A program made the position numbers and the translations under genes. A DNA stretch of 64,000 bases from Providencia sp. (GTDB lineage Bacteria > Pseudomonadota > Gammaproteobacteria > Enterobacterales > Enterobacteriaceae), in assembly GCF_003533305.1 (NCBI RefSeq), contig NZ_DOEH01000001.1, forward strand, positions 57,842 to 121,841, given 5' to 3'. Each line of letters begins with the position of its first letter. Positions within the stretch are counted from its first letter, which is position 1. Shown piece after piece: positions 9,853 to 18,694 of the stretch. A model generated the notes under the pieces. It was not told where the DNA came from. It was given only the letters and a program-made list of their open reading frames with translations, and did not search any database.

Positions 9853-10517
9853 TAGATTTGATTATTAAAATTCTACCGGGATTGCCGACGAGTTTATCAC
9901 TAACATTTAGTGCGCTATTTGTCGCATTTTTATTGGCAATACTGTTCACATTAATTTTATCCCTTAAAACACCCGTTGTTTCCCAAGCTGTTAAAGTGTA
10001 TATCACCTTATTTACGGGAACACCGTTACTGGTTCAATTCTTCTTAATTTATAATGGCCCAAGCCAATTTAAATCTTTGCAGAATTACCCAATGTTATGG
10101 GACTTTATTTCAACCCCTTGGGTTTGTGCGATGGTTGCACTTGCCTTAAACAGTGCAGCTTATTCCACATTACTGTTTCATGGTGCGGTTAAAGCTATCC
10201 CTTCAGGACAATGGCAATCTTGCCAAGCTCTAGGGATGAGTAAACTGCAAACAATGCGTATTATCCTACCTTATGCATTTAAGCGTTCGCTATCATCCTA
10301 TTCAAATGAAGTGGTACTGATATTCAAGAGCACGTCATTAGCCAGTACGATCACCATGCTTGATATCATGGGCTACAGTAGCCAAGTATTTGGTCAAACG
10401 TGGGATGTCACCGCTTTTGTTGCCGCTGGTATTATTTATCTGGTGGTGAATGCACTCTTAACTATTGTAATGCGTATTATTGAACGCAAAGCCCTCGCCT
10501 TTGAACAGCGCAATTAG
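9849..10517 (+). CDS. artM: ArtM, arginine ABC importer permease
   Basis: 222 residues, same length as E. coli ArtM. Polar amino acid permease with an EAA loop around [11 protein letters not shown]. Translation is coupled to artQ by the ATGA overlap. Last gene of the operon; followed by a terminator at 10546. Confidence 0.93.
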   Translation: MIDLIIKILPGLPTSLSLTFSALFVAFLLAILFTLILSLKTPVVSQAVKVYITLFTGTPLLVQFFLIYNGPSQFKSLQNYPMLWDFISTPWVCAMVALALNSAAYSTLLFHGAVKAIPSGQWQSCQALGMSKLQTMRIILPYAFKRSLSSYSNEVVLIFKSTSLASTITMLDIMGYSSQVFGQTWDVTAFVAAGIIYLVVNALLTIVMRIIERKALAFEQRN

Positions 10518-10545
10518 CCGCTAACATAGTATATTAAATTAACAG

Positions 10546-10578
10546 AAAGCTTGGTGTAAAAACTGAGCTTTTTTATTT
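10546..10578 (+). terminator. Terminator of artPIQM
   Basis: Inverted repeat AAAGCT (10546-10551) / AGCTTT (10566-10571), with the right arm merging into a U-run (TTTTTTATTTTA). It lies 28 bases after the artM stop. Confidence 0.65.
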
Positions 10579-10704
10579 TATATAACTTTAACTCTAAATT
10601 AAATTAATAATTTTCATTTTGAATGACTTCATTGTTTTTTGAAAGATTACTTATTGATTATAAGTAACATTAGATAATTATTATATATCCCGAGAATAAT
10701 TATT

Positions 10705-11907
10705 ATGAATAATATATTAAAGTACAATATACCTTTTCGTCAGGCCCCTGTTATTAATTATATCGCAAAGGAAATTCCGCATCGGTTTTCACATAAAATC
10801 ACAAATATAGCCAATATAAGTATCATAACCCGTGGCATTTGCCATGGATTATCAAATGCTTTTATTATGTATGAAAACAATAACAAGGGTAAAGATTATA
10901 TCAATGAAATAAATGGTTCTTTTAATTGCATAAATAGTATAAATGAAAATAAAAACACTTTTAGAAAATACTATCTAGATTCTATAAAATTATTTAGTAA
11001 CGCTAATTTTGACCAGTTAATATCAACAAGTATAAATAATCAAAGTGATTATGATAAATCTTACTATTTCAACGAAATGTATGAAGATGTGAATAAATTT
11101 AATTTACCTATAAGAACTAAAAATCAATCTAATTTTGATTTCATCAAAAAAATAATAACAGAAAACAAAATAAAAGATACTTATAATAACCCTATTCATT
11201 TAATTGATGAAAGTGAAGTAATCGATTATATTTATTTTTTCTTCGACAGTGTGACTAACCCTAAATCTACTAAATATGGTGAATATATTGAATCATCAAG
11301 AAGTTCACAATTCAATCACTTACCTGAAATTAGAGTCGAAAATGAAATTCAAAATAAAATAAAAAAAAATGAAATACTAACAAATGATGAAATAAAATGT
11401 TTTTTAAAAATAGCTTATCAAGCTATCGCTCAATACATTGATTTGAAAATGGCATCTAAGAAACTAAATGCTGGACTGATAAATGATGATACTAAACCAA
11501 TTAATCATAAAAATAATAATTCTTATACTGGTGAGTGTATATCCATATCAAAAATAAAAGAAAACATAGAAAGAAAGATAAGTAACAATAAAAAATACTA
11601 TTGTTTATTTGAAGTTAAAGAACACTGCATGGCAATATCTGTAAATTTTGATAAATATAATAAGCCAATATATAATTTCTTTGAACCTAATGAAGGAATT
11701 ATCACTACTAATGATGAGGGAAAATTTATTAAGATTCTTGAGAGAGTTTTAAATAACTTTAATAAGGAAGGTAAGGCTTATAAAAATGACCTAGATGAGC
11801 CAGTCGTATATGTACAAGAAATAGAATCAAAATCAGGAAGTAATAATCGAATAACACCTTCAAAAGTAAACCTTAAAGATGTTCAACATCACATAAAAAA
11901 ACATTAA
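10705..11907 (+). CDS. Papain-like (YopT/C58-like) putative effector, truncated by a frame change
   Basis: 400 residues in strikingly AT-rich, Asn/Lys/Ile-rich code, unlike its neighbours, which suggests horizontal transfer. Two motifs recall clan CA cysteine proteases of the YopT/AvrPphB (C58) type: RGICHGLS with candidate nucleophile Cys46, and KEHCMAI (His307) followed by FFEPNEG. Glu327 sits where C58 enzymes have Asp. The Cys-His distance (261 residues) is much longer than in YopT, so a large insertion, or a different fold, is possible. No signal peptide, and only a weak ribosome-binding site. Family members are injected type III effectors or toxin modules that cleave host proteins. The reading frame continues in the -1 frame after an A7 tract (entry at 11901). 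Confidence 0.5.
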   Translation: MNNILKYNIPFRQAPVINYIAKEIPHRFSHKITNIANISIITRGICHGLSNAFIMYENNNKGKDYINEINGSFNCINSINENKNTFRKYYLDSIKLFSNANFDQLISTSINNQSDYDKSYYFNEMYEDVNKFNLPIRTKNQSNFDFIKKIITENKIKDTYNNPIHLIDESEVIDYIYFFFDSVTNPKSTKYGEYIESSRSSQFNHLPEIRVENEIQNKIKKNEILTNDEIKCFLKIAYQAIAQYIDLKMASKKLNAGLINDDTKPINHKNNNSYTGECISISKIKENIERKISNNKKYYCLFEVKEHCMAISVNFDKYNKPIYNFFEPNEGIITTNDEGKFIKILERVLNNFNKEGKAYKNDLDEPVVYVQEIESKSGSNNRITPSKVNLKDVQHHIKKH

Positions 11908-12278
11908 TCAAAGATAAAGCAAAATTAGATTTATCAGAAAATTATAAACTACAATTAACCCGCCATGACCTAGAAAAAAACATAATTAAAGGTGTAATTT
12001 ATGGATTCAATCACAATATAAAAATCACGTCTAAAGACATGAATATTGATAGAATGGTAACAATAATCAATAAAAATATAGCTAAAATTAATGTTAAAAC
12101 TAACGCACTATTAATTAATAGCAATTATGAATTAGAAAAAAATACTTTTAGCAAAAAAGTAATAAAATTAAAAAATATTTTAAAGAAAAGTTATAATAAA
12201 AACCCAGCCGATAGCTTTATTCATACAACAAAAAACACAGTGACTAAAATTAGAATTCCGCTAGAAACTGCCATATGA
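11901..12278 (+). pseudogene. C-terminal part of the C58-like gene in the -1 frame
   Basis: The 400-codon frame ends in TAA at 11905-11907 right after seven A's (11895-11901). Reading one base back from 11901 gives an uninterrupted frame of 125 codons to 12278 (ACA TTA ATC AAA...), with the same AT-rich Lys/Asn/Ile-rich composition. A 79-codon ATG-started piece from 12039 is in this frame. Joined, the product would be about 524 residues. The A AAA AAA tract is in the phase of a -1 ribosomal slip site. A mutation or assembly error in the homopolymer explains it equally well. Confidence 0.55.
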
Positions 12279-12290
12279 TTTTTTATTAAT

Positions 12291-12331
12291 AGCCAATAGT
12301 CTTTAGATATTGGTTAATTTGTTTTTTTTAA
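12291..12331 (+). terminator. Possible terminator after the C58-like gene
   Basis: CCAATA / TATTGG hairpin followed by TTAATTTG and a run of eight T's. The stem is short, and it overlaps the end of the convergent rlmC gene. Confidence 0.4.
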
Positions 12332-13444
12332 TAACGTCAGCACTTCATAATGTGCCGTGTGTGGAAACATATCAAATAATTGTACTTTACATACCTGATA
12401 GCCCGTAAGATGTTCGAGATCTTGAGCCATCGTTTGTGGATTGCAGCTTGAATAAAGAATATATTCAGGCTGCATATGGGATAGATAATCACATAACGCT
12501 TTACCAATCCCTCGCCTTGGGGGATTAACTAAAACTAATTGTGGGATATCTTGACGATTCGTCGCAAAATTAGTCGAATCAAGCGCCTGAAATTCAACAT
12601 GTTGTAAACCTAATTCAGCAGCTGATTGGCGCGCACAAGCAATGGCTGGCGCACTAATTTCAATCCCTGTTAATTTAGTTTCTTTGTCTGCACAATGCAG
12701 ACCAAAACCGCCCACACCACAAAATAGATCCCATAAGCTGGTAATTTTTAATTCCCTAACCCACTCTCTTGCCGTTTGATAAAGCTTTGCAGCAACAACA
12801 GGATTGGTTTGGAAAAAACTTTGTGGGCGAATAAACAATGGAACTTGATTGAATTCTTCACGTAGAACATGTTGTTCGGTGAGCATAATTTCTTGCTCAC
12901 CTTCCAGTATCGCCATATGAACAGGTTGAACATTAACGGTGATCACCGATAATTCAGGGAGTTGTTCCTGCAACCAAGGCAACGCATTTTTAAGTTGGGC
13001 TAATTTTTTTTCTGACCGCAAAACAAAACGCAACATAAATTGACCCGTATGCCAACTTTGCGTAAGAAGAAGATATTTTAATTCTCCACGCTTACGCTCA
13101 ATATTATAGGGCGTCAAACCCGCACGAAGAATAAAAGACGTGAGCAATGAAAAAATAGCCGTGAATTCTTTCGGATACAAAGGGCAGTCAATTAAACTTA
13201 CCGCTTTACCTTCTCGATTAACAATACCTAAAATTGGTTTTTCAACGCTACCACTCACCACCATTTTAGCTTTATTACGAAATCGTTCTTGTAAGCCTAC
13301 AACTGGAGGTAGAAAAATAGATGGCCCGAGGTACGGCAGTAAATTCTGCAGATTATCTTGTTTTTGGGCAATTTGTTGTTCCGGCGATAACTCGAGCCAT
13401 TGGCATGAACGACATTCTCTTGCCATGTATTTTTCACAGTACAT
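12314..13444 (-). CDS. rlmC: RlmC (RumB), 23S rRNA m5U747 methyltransferase
   Basis: 376 residues from the ATG at 13444, which lines up with the E. coli start; a further ATG ten codons upstream adds sequence not seen in the family. N-terminal cysteines (C3, C11, C14 in the CRSC segment, and a fourth in DCPLYP) hold the [4Fe-4S] cluster. The SAM-binding [11 protein letters not shown] motif and the catalytic SSCNPQTM motif follow. It methylates U747 in domain II of 23S rRNA. No clear Shine-Dalgarno sequence is visible. Convergent with the C58-like gene. Confidence 0.93.
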   Translation of the reverse strand: MYCEKYMARECRSCQWLELSPEQQIAQKQDNLQNLLPYLGPSIFLPPVVGLQERFRNKAKMVVSGSVEKPILGIVNREGKAVSLIDCPLYPKEFTAIFSLLTSFILRAGLTPYNIERKRGELKYLLLTQSWHTGQFMLRFVLRSEKKLAQLKNALPWLQEQLPELSVITVNVQPVHMAILEGEQEIMLTEQHVLREEFNQVPLFIRPQSFFQTNPVVAAKLYQTAREWVRELKITSLWDLFCGVGGFGLHCADKETKLTGIEISAPAIACARQSAAELGLQHVEFQALDSTNFATNRQDIPQLVLVNPPRRGIGKALCDYLSHMQPEYILYSSCNPQTMAQDLEHLTGYQVCKVQLFDMFPHTAHYEVLTLLKKTN

Positions 13445-13579
13445 ATTTTTCACAATGTATAATATTAATGGCAAATTATTTGTAGGTGCAAAAATTTACA
13501 AGGTTTAGTTTTCAGCAAAATGGCAGCATTATAAACAAGCGGTCATAAACAAGCCGTATCAAAAATAACACAATCACAC

Positions 13580-14095
13580 TTAGTGAATAATAACCGAAGG
13601 TTTATCGTCAAGATCAGGTTCTAAGCTTTCATTTTCCCCATTATCTTCTTCTTCAAATTCATCATGATTTGAATACAACAGATTATTGCTGAAAATTTCA
13701 AAGACAATCGCAGCAATTTGATCTTCCGCTTGTTGTAAGAAATGACAAAATTGACGGTAAGTCATACCAGGCTCAAGAGAAAATGATTGGCTAACAACTA
13801 ATTTTGGTAGGTTTTCGTTGTTAATTTCAAGAAAAACTTTAGCAGTCAGCGAACTTGCGTTAATTTGGCTAATATTAGCCACTAACGTGATGATAGCAGT
13901 AGGTTTTAATTCCGCTAAAGCTGATAAAATAAGAACATTATTTAAAATATCTAGCTTCGCATCAAATATACCTTCGATATTTTGCATGTGCGGTAAATGT
14001 AACGCAGAACACGAATCACACTCAAAATAAGACGTTTTGAGCTCGTCTAGCCATGCACGAAGCTGTGAGATGTCTGGGTAACAAATAGAATCCAT
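13580..14095 (-). CDS. ybjN: YbjN, stress/motility-associated regulator
   Basis: 171 residues, slightly longer than E. coli YbjN (~158) because of an acidic, Glu/Asp-rich tail. The conserved core (YFECDSCSALHLPHMQN, INASSLTAKVFL, LPKLVVSQS) identifies it. Family knowledge: overexpression in E. coli lowers motility and alters SOS and acid-stress responses; the biochemical role is unknown. In E. coli it lies next to rimK and nfsA, which are both absent between it and ybjC here. Confidence 0.88.
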   Translation of the reverse strand: MDSICYPDISQLRAWLDELKTSYFECDSCSALHLPHMQNIEGIFDAKLDILNNVLILSALAELKPTAIITLVANISQINASSLTAKVFLEINNENLPKLVVSQSFSLEPGMTYRQFCHFLQQAEDQIAAIVFEIFSNNLLYSNHDEFEEEDNGENESLEPDLDDKPSVIIH

Positions 14096-14226
14096 GGGAA
14101 ATAACCTTCTTCAACTCAAAGTAAAAACTGATGTAATATTTATCTGCTAACTATGATACCGCAAGTGCCAACAGAAAAGCGGATAATTTTCACACATCCC
14201 CCCTTTAAACGCTAGCAAAACGAGCA

Positions 14227-14556
14227 CTACTTACCGTTTTCATCCTTTTTTTCATCATTTATCATTGTATTTTTCAAATGAGTCTTTGAAGATGACTGAT
14301 TATCAATGCCAAGAAAGCTTAATCCATGCACAGCGCGCCAAATTATATTAATCATTGCCGGAATTAAACAACCAACACCAACCATAATCAAAGTCACAAT
14401 AGCCCCTTGTTGCATCATCGGCTCAGGCAAAGTGATATAATCATTGGTCACCAATAAAACAATAATTAACAAAATAATCCCCACAGCCTCTAGCACAATA
14501 ACGGGTTTTGGCATGTCAGCTAACGAGCGCATCATATTTTGGGGCTTCTTACTCAT
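14227..14556 (-). CDS. ybjC: YbjC, DUF1418 small membrane protein
   Basis: 109 residues with two predicted membrane helices (about 17-37 and 49-70) flanking the conserved LPEP motif of the DUF1418/YbjC family. A strong AGGAGGGG ribosome-binding site precedes the ATG. Function unknown. In E. coli ybjC heads an operon with nfsA and rimK; here it is divergent from grxA and followed only by ybjN. Confidence 0.85.
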   Translation of the reverse strand: MSKKPQNMMRSLADMPKPVIVLEAVGIILLIIVLLVTNDYITLPEPMMQQGAIVTLIMVGVGCLIPAMINIIWRAVHGLSFLGIDNQSSSKTHLKNTMINDEKKDENGK

Positions 14557-14733
14557 TTCCCCTCCTTTTTAGACTTTACAGGGCGTTATTTTCAGTAATC
14601 CTCAGTTTACTCTTGAATTATATGTAATCCCTATCGGTATGAAAGGAAAATTCGACTTTTATTTCTTAACTGATGTAGGCATAGTATTAGCCGTTACGAT
14701 TAAAATCTGAGTCCAAAATACAAAGGAGATATT

Positions 14734-14997
14734 ATGTACACTGTCATTTTTGGTCGCCCTGGCTGCCCATATTGTGTTCGTGCGAAAGAACTGGCTGAAA
14801 AACTCAAAAATGAGCGCGAAGATTTTGATTACCGCTATGTGGATATTCAAGCTGAAGGTATTTCTAAAGAAGACTTGTCTAAAAGCGTCGGTAAACCAGT
14901 AGAAACCGTTCCTCAAATTTTCATCGATGAAACACCTATCGGTGGCTACACAGATTTCGAAGCTTATGCAAAAGAACATCTCGATCTGTACAAATAA
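14734..14997 (+). CDS. grxA: GrxA, glutaredoxin 1
   Basis: 87-residue dithiol glutaredoxin with the CPYC active site at 11-14 and the TVPQIF cis-Pro loop with GGYTDF glutathione-binding segment. It reduces ribonucleotide reductase and protein-glutathione disulfides in the cytoplasm. AAGGAG ribosome-binding site. In E. coli it is OxyR-induced; I see no clear OxyR site here. Confidence 0.95.
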   Translation: MYTVIFGRPGCPYCVRAKELAEKLKNEREDFDYRYVDIQAEGISKEDLSKSVGKPVETVPQIFIDETPIGGYTDFEAYAKEHLDLYK

Positions 14998-15031
14998 TTA
15001 TCACGACTAATCGCTTAATTTTCTACCCAAC

Positions 15032-15077
15032 AAAAAAAGTCATACTCGCTATTTGATAGCTACGGTGACTTTTTTTG
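15032..15077 (+). terminator. Terminator of grxA
   Basis: AAAAAAGTCA (left) pairs with TGACTTTTTT (right), enclosing an inner GCTAT/ATAGC hairpin, and ends in a long U-run. It is 35 bases beyond the grxA stop. The symmetric A and T runs could make it bidirectional. Confidence 0.85.
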
Positions 15078-15137
15078 TTCTTTTTGTGCTATTTATCCTA
15101 TTTCAATAACTAATTTCATTTTTATTTCACTTTGGTG

Positions 15138-15166
15138 AGAACTTTCCTTTTTAGATGGAGTCCTAA
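15138..15166 (+). promoter_or_regulatory. Sigma-E promoter of rybB
   Basis: AGAACTT at 15138-15144 and TCCTAA at 15161-15166, 16 bases apart, match the sigma-E pattern (GGAACTT and TCNAA). They lie six bases before the expected RybB 5' end at 15172. Confidence 0.75.
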
Positions 15167-15171
15167 TTTAT

Positions 15172-15248
15172 GCCACTGCTTTTCTTTAATGTCCCCATAT
15201 TGACGAGCCCGATAGCCAACTCTATGTTTAATGCTATCGGGTTTTTTA
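15172..15248 (+). ncRNA. rybB: RybB, sigma-E-dependent small RNA
   Basis: The 5' seed GCCACTGCTTTTCTTT is identical to E. coli RybB as I remember it. The following GTCCCCAT block is also kept. It ends in a perfect 9-bp terminator stem (CCCGATAGC/GCTATCGGG, 15208-15216 and 15233-15241) and six U's. Length about 77 nt, as in E. coli. With Hfq, RybB pairs through its 5' end to repress mRNAs for outer-membrane porins during envelope stress. E. coli also keeps rybB close to grxA. Confidence 0.93.
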
Positions 15249-15271
15249 TTTCTATTAATAAATTTCCCCTT

Positions 15272-15691
15272 CTACTCTCCTTGCAACGTAACTATTAGCC
15301 TTCGTTTCCCCCCAAAATTACGATGTTCACACAAGTATATTCCTTGCCAAGTTCCCATGTTTAACTGGCCTTGAGTAATCGGAATTGTCAAACTAGCCCC
15401 TAACAGACTACTTTTTAAGTGAGCAGGCATATCATCGCTGCCTTCATAGTCGTGTTTGTAATAAGGTTCATTTTCAGGCACCGCTTGATTAAAAAAACAC
15501 TCAAAATCTTGCCTAACGGTATGATCTGCATTTTCATTAATGGTTAACGATGCGGATGTGTGCTGAATAAAAATATGGAGAAGTCCAATGTTGACCGATT
15601 TGAGCTCAGATAACTGAGCTAGAATTTCATCGGTTATCAAATGAAATCCTCTTTCTTTTGCACTTAATTGTATTGATTTTTGCCACCACAC
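15272..15691 (-). CDS. yjbQ: YjbQ-family (UPF0047) protein
   Basis: 139 residues from a GTG at 15691 with AAGGA eight bases upstream. This start aligns with E. coli YjbQ; an ATG 20 codons further upstream adds an unrelated hydrophobic stretch. Conserved [30 protein letters not shown] and [12 protein letters not shown] motifs carry the likely catalytic His and metal ligands. The family has thiamin-phosphate-synthase-like activity in vitro. Convergent with rybB: its stop is 24 bases past the sRNA end. Confidence 0.88.
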   Translation of the reverse strand: MWWQKSIQLSAKERGFHLITDEILAQLSELKSVNIGLLHIFIQHTSASLTINENADHTVRQDFECFFNQAVPENEPYYKHDYEGSDDMPAHLKSSLLGASLTIPITQGQLNMGTWQGIYLCEHRNFGGKRRLIVTLQGE

Positions 15692-15891
15692 AGGCTTTTC
15701 CTTGTAAATTGAGAATATTGAATAAATATTAATTGAGTAGATCCTGAACAAAACATCAATGTATTGCCATTAATTGCTAATATTAGGATAAAGGTGCTTT
15801 ACCTAGCATGTCAGAATCTTTAATCTTTCGCACCTATACTGTACATCACACCAATGTCTTACTATCTATTTATAGCCCGAGGTACTGAACC

Positions 15892-16500
15892 GTGCTAGAA
15901 CAAATAAATCTGGATCTTTTTAATCTGATCAATGCCACACCAGAGGCAGCAAGCGGCACGATTGCCATCGCTACGGTTATCGCTAAACGCTTAATCCTCA
16001 TATTCCCACTCTTTACTGCCGCCTGCTGGTTTTGGGGTGCCCAACAAAATATGACTCGCCAGCGGGCTTTTGCTTGTAAAGCCGCTTTTGCTATCGTCAT
16101 TGGCTTGGTAGTTTCTTGGATTGCCGGCTTTATCGCTCCCCATGATCGTCCATTTGTCATGGGATTTGGCACTAACTTCTTAGCTCATGACTCAACCCCT
16201 TCTTTTCCGAGTAATCACGGTACCATTGTGTTTACTTTCGCTTTAGCCTTCTTATTTTGGCTAAGAACATGGGTCGGACTCGTCATGCTTATTCCTGCAA
16301 TCGTAATTGCGTGGGCAAGGATCTACTTAGGTGTTCACTGGCCACTTGATATGGTTGGCGCGTTTATTCTAGCTATTATTGCTTGCGGATTAGCTCAAAT
16401 TGTTTGGTCAATTGGCGGTTATAAAATCCAAGCACCACTGACAAATCTCTACCGTCTAATATTTAGCACATTAATACGTAAAGGTTGGTTCCAACCTTAA
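15892..16500 (+). CDS. ybjG: YbjG, undecaprenyl-pyrophosphate phosphatase
   Basis: 202-residue PAP2-family inner-membrane phosphatase. It carries the phosphatase motifs PHDRPF, SFPSNHG and RIYLGVHWPLD between membrane helices. It recycles the lipid carrier undecaprenyl pyrophosphate for peptidoglycan and O-antigen synthesis, and its overexpression gives bacitracin resistance in E. coli. GTG start (15892) with CCGAGG ahead of it. The N-terminus MLEQINLDLFNLINATP matches E. coli. Confidence 0.92.
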   Translation: MLEQINLDLFNLINATPEAASGTIAIATVIAKRLILIFPLFTAACWFWGAQQNMTRQRAFACKAAFAIVIGLVVSWIAGFIAPHDRPFVMGFGTNFLAHDSTPSFPSNHGTIVFTFALAFLFWLRTWVGLVMLIPAIVIAWARIYLGVHWPLDMVGAFILAIIACGLAQIVWSIGGYKIQAPLTNLYRLIFSTLIRKGWFQP

Positions 16501-16508
16501 TGATTAAA

Positions 16509-16554
16509 TTGAAGGTACTGGTAGGTATCTGTTACCAGTACTTTCAATGTTTTT
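16509..16554 (+). terminator. Terminator of ybjG
   Basis: Long near-perfect stem TTGAAGGTACTGGTA / TACCAGTACTTTCAA with a nine-base loop, then TGTTTTTAA. It begins eight bases after the ybjG stop. Confidence 0.8.
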
Positions 16555-17354
16555 AATATTGCGCTAAATCAAACTTTTCTTTTCTTTTTATTCTTCATCT
16601 GAAAAAAAATCAATTCATTAAATAAATTATTGAAACATTTTATTAACAAATATTTTGTTACTCTTTTTAATTATTTTTTTCGACGCGAAGAAAGTCATCT
16701 TTATTGTTATCCCAAGACGAGTAAATAATTAACATATACTAATGACAGCATAATGTACTGAACTAATTAATCACTCACTAAATCATTATTTAAACACTAT
16801 TATTTTACTTTTAAATCAATATGTTAAATTTAATTTAAAATTAAATTTAATCGCTTTTGGTAAGTAAAAATAAGTATTTCCATATAAATAGATGATAATT
16901 TAAACACTATAACTAAAGTCATTAATATAAGAACATTTCTCAAACAGAATTTAATTCTATTAATAAATATCCAATTTCCTAACTGCTAACTAAATATAAA
17001 AACGTCTTAAAAAAACACATAAGTTAAATTTCATTAACATTTTTATAAAATATAATGTAAGTCTGTAAACATGGGGTATATTTCTCTTCTGAGATAGTGA
17101 TCACGGCATTTTATTCTGGTAAAATGTAGATTCACACCCTCAAAAACCAGATTTAAACTTTACTGATAAAATTACAAAACTGATTGAAAATGAATTTAGT
17201 TTCTTTTTCAGTTTTATTTTCAATCAGATTGTTATGTAGAAAAATCTACTTTTAATTTGGCGATTAATTGTTCGAACCAAAAGATTAAAACATTCTTGCG
17301 ATGATACATCGTTAGACATAAAAACTATTTTTGACTTTTATTTTGGAGACTATA
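16555..17354 (+). other. 800-base AT-rich upstream region of sdaC
   Basis: No convincing gene. It is very AT-rich. The 13-mer ATTTAAACACTAT occurs twice, about 110 bases apart (16786 and 16896 regions). GTGATCAC near 17098 is a palindrome but does not fit the CRP spacing. The last 180 bases hold several hairpins (next entry). The length suggests a complex promoter or leader for sdaC. Confidence 0.6.
17176..17254 (+). promoter_or_regulatory. Alternative hairpins in the sdaC leader
   Basis: Two stems share bases and exclude each other: AAAACTGA (17176-17183) with TCAGTTTT (17208-17215), or CTGATTGAAAA (17180-17190) with TTTTCAATCAG (17217-17227). A third small hairpin, GTAGA/TCTAC (17236-17249), runs into TTTTAATTT and is terminator-like. 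The arrangement sits about 100 bases before sdaC and has the look of an attenuator. It may instead be plain promoter DNA. Confidence 0.4.
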
Positions 17355-18665
17355 ATGGATACAACTAAAGTTGGTTCCATCGATACAAAAGCTTCTGGAG
17401 ATCCTCGCGCTTGGCGTAAAACGGATACTGTATGGATGCTTGGTTTATACGGTACAGCTATCGGTGCTGGTGTACTGTTCCTGCCTATCAATGCGGGTAT
17501 GAGTGGATTAATCCCTGTTTTGGTTATGTTAGTTTTAGCTTTCCCAATGACTTTCTTTGCTCACCGTGGTTTAACCCGTTTTGTTCTTTCTGGCTCAAAA
17601 CCAGACGGCGATATTACTGAAGTTGTTGAAGAGCACTTTGGCCGTACTGCTGGTAACTGGATTACCTTACTTTACTTCTTCGCTATTTATCCTATTTTGC
17701 TTGTTTATGGTGTATCAATTACCAATAACGTGCACAAATTCCTAACTGAATTATTAGGTGTTACCGCACCACCACGTTGGTTATTAGCATTAATTTTAGT
17801 TGGTGGGATCATGGCTATCGTGTCCTTTGGCGAAAAATATATCGTTAAAGTCATGAGCATGTTAGTTTTCCCATTCATTGCTGTTTTAGTTGCCTTCTCT
17901 TTGTATATGATCCCATATTGGAATGGCGCGGTACTTGATACCCTGACATTTGAAGGTATTGCAGAAGCAGCTAAACATACGGGCGCCCAAAGTATTTGGA
18001 TCACTATCTGGCTGACAATCCCTGTCATGGTATTCGCATTTAACCATTCACCAATTATCTCTGCATTCTCTGTAGCTAAACGTGAAGAATACGGTGATTA
18101 CGCTGAACAAAAAAGCTCACGTATTCTTGCTTCTGCGCACATACTTATGGTGATGACAGTCATGTTCTTCGTCATCAGTTGCGTATTTACGTTATCTTCA
18201 GCGGACCTTGCACAAGCAAAAGCACAAAACATTAGTATTCTTGACTACTTGTCAGGCTACTTTGATCAACCATTCATTAAATTTGCCGCTGCGATTATTG
18301 CATTCATCGCTATCATTAAATCATTCCTTGGCCATTATTTAGGTGCTAGAGAAGGTTTTAATGGCTTAGTTGAACGCGCTTATCGTGCAAAAGGTAAAAC
18401 CATTGATATCCGTAAATTAAACCGCGGCACAGCAATCTTCATGCTCGTCACTACATGGATAGTGGCAACACTGAATCCTGGCGTACTTGATATCATCGAA
18501 AGCCTTGGTGGCCCTGTTATCGCAATCCTACTGTTCCTAATGCCGATGTATGCTATCCATAAAATACCTGCAATGCGTAAATATGCAGGCAAAATTAGTA
18601 ATGTATTTATCGTCATTATGGGTTGTGTGGCTATCTCAGCTGCGATTTACAAACTGTTTTTCTAA
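17355..18665 (+). CDS. sdaC: SdaC, serine/H+ symporter
   Basis: 436 residues from the ATG at 17355, preceded by TTGGAGA. Eleven or so membrane helices; homologous to E. coli SdaC throughout (AWRKTDT near the start, GAGVLFLPINAG, FAFNHSPIISAFSVAKREEYG, KSFLGHYLGAREGFNG). It imports L-serine for catabolism by the downstream deaminase. It is separated from sdaB by a 215-base spacer containing a long hairpin. Confidence 0.95.
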   Translation: MDTTKVGSIDTKASGDPRAWRKTDTVWMLGLYGTAIGAGVLFLPINAGMSGLIPVLVMLVLAFPMTFFAHRGLTRFVLSGSKPDGDITEVVEEHFGRTAGNWITLLYFFAIYPILLVYGVSITNNVHKFLTELLGVTAPPRWLLALILVGGIMAIVSFGEKYIVKVMSMLVFPFIAVLVAFSLYMIPYWNGAVLDTLTFEGIAEAAKHTGAQSIWITIWLTIPVMVFAFNHSPIISAFSVAKREEYGDYAEQKSSRILASAHILMVMTVMFFVISCVFTLSSADLAQAKAQNISILDYLSGYFDQPFIKFAAAIIAFIAIIKSFLGHYLGAREGFNGLVERAYRAKGKTIDIRKLNRGTAIFMLVTTWIVATLNPGVLDIIESLGGPVIAILLFLMPMYAIHKIPAMRKYAGKISNVFIVIMGCVAISAAIYKLFF

Positions 18666-18694
18666 TTAAAGAATTTAGCAGTATTTGAACCAAA

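Noticed and set aside
14590..14733. Possible OxyR site before grxA
   Set aside because: CTAT/ATAG-like fragments are present but do not fit the four-part OxyR spacing.
15170..15298. ATG-started ORF of about 42 codons through the grxA-yjbQ spacer
   Set aside because: It coincides with RybB and runs through its terminator; the conserved seed, length and promoter explain the sequence as an sRNA.
17092..17110. Possible CRP site around GTGATCAC before sdaC
   Set aside because: The palindrome is too short: the TGTGA and TCACA halves overlap instead of being six bases apart.
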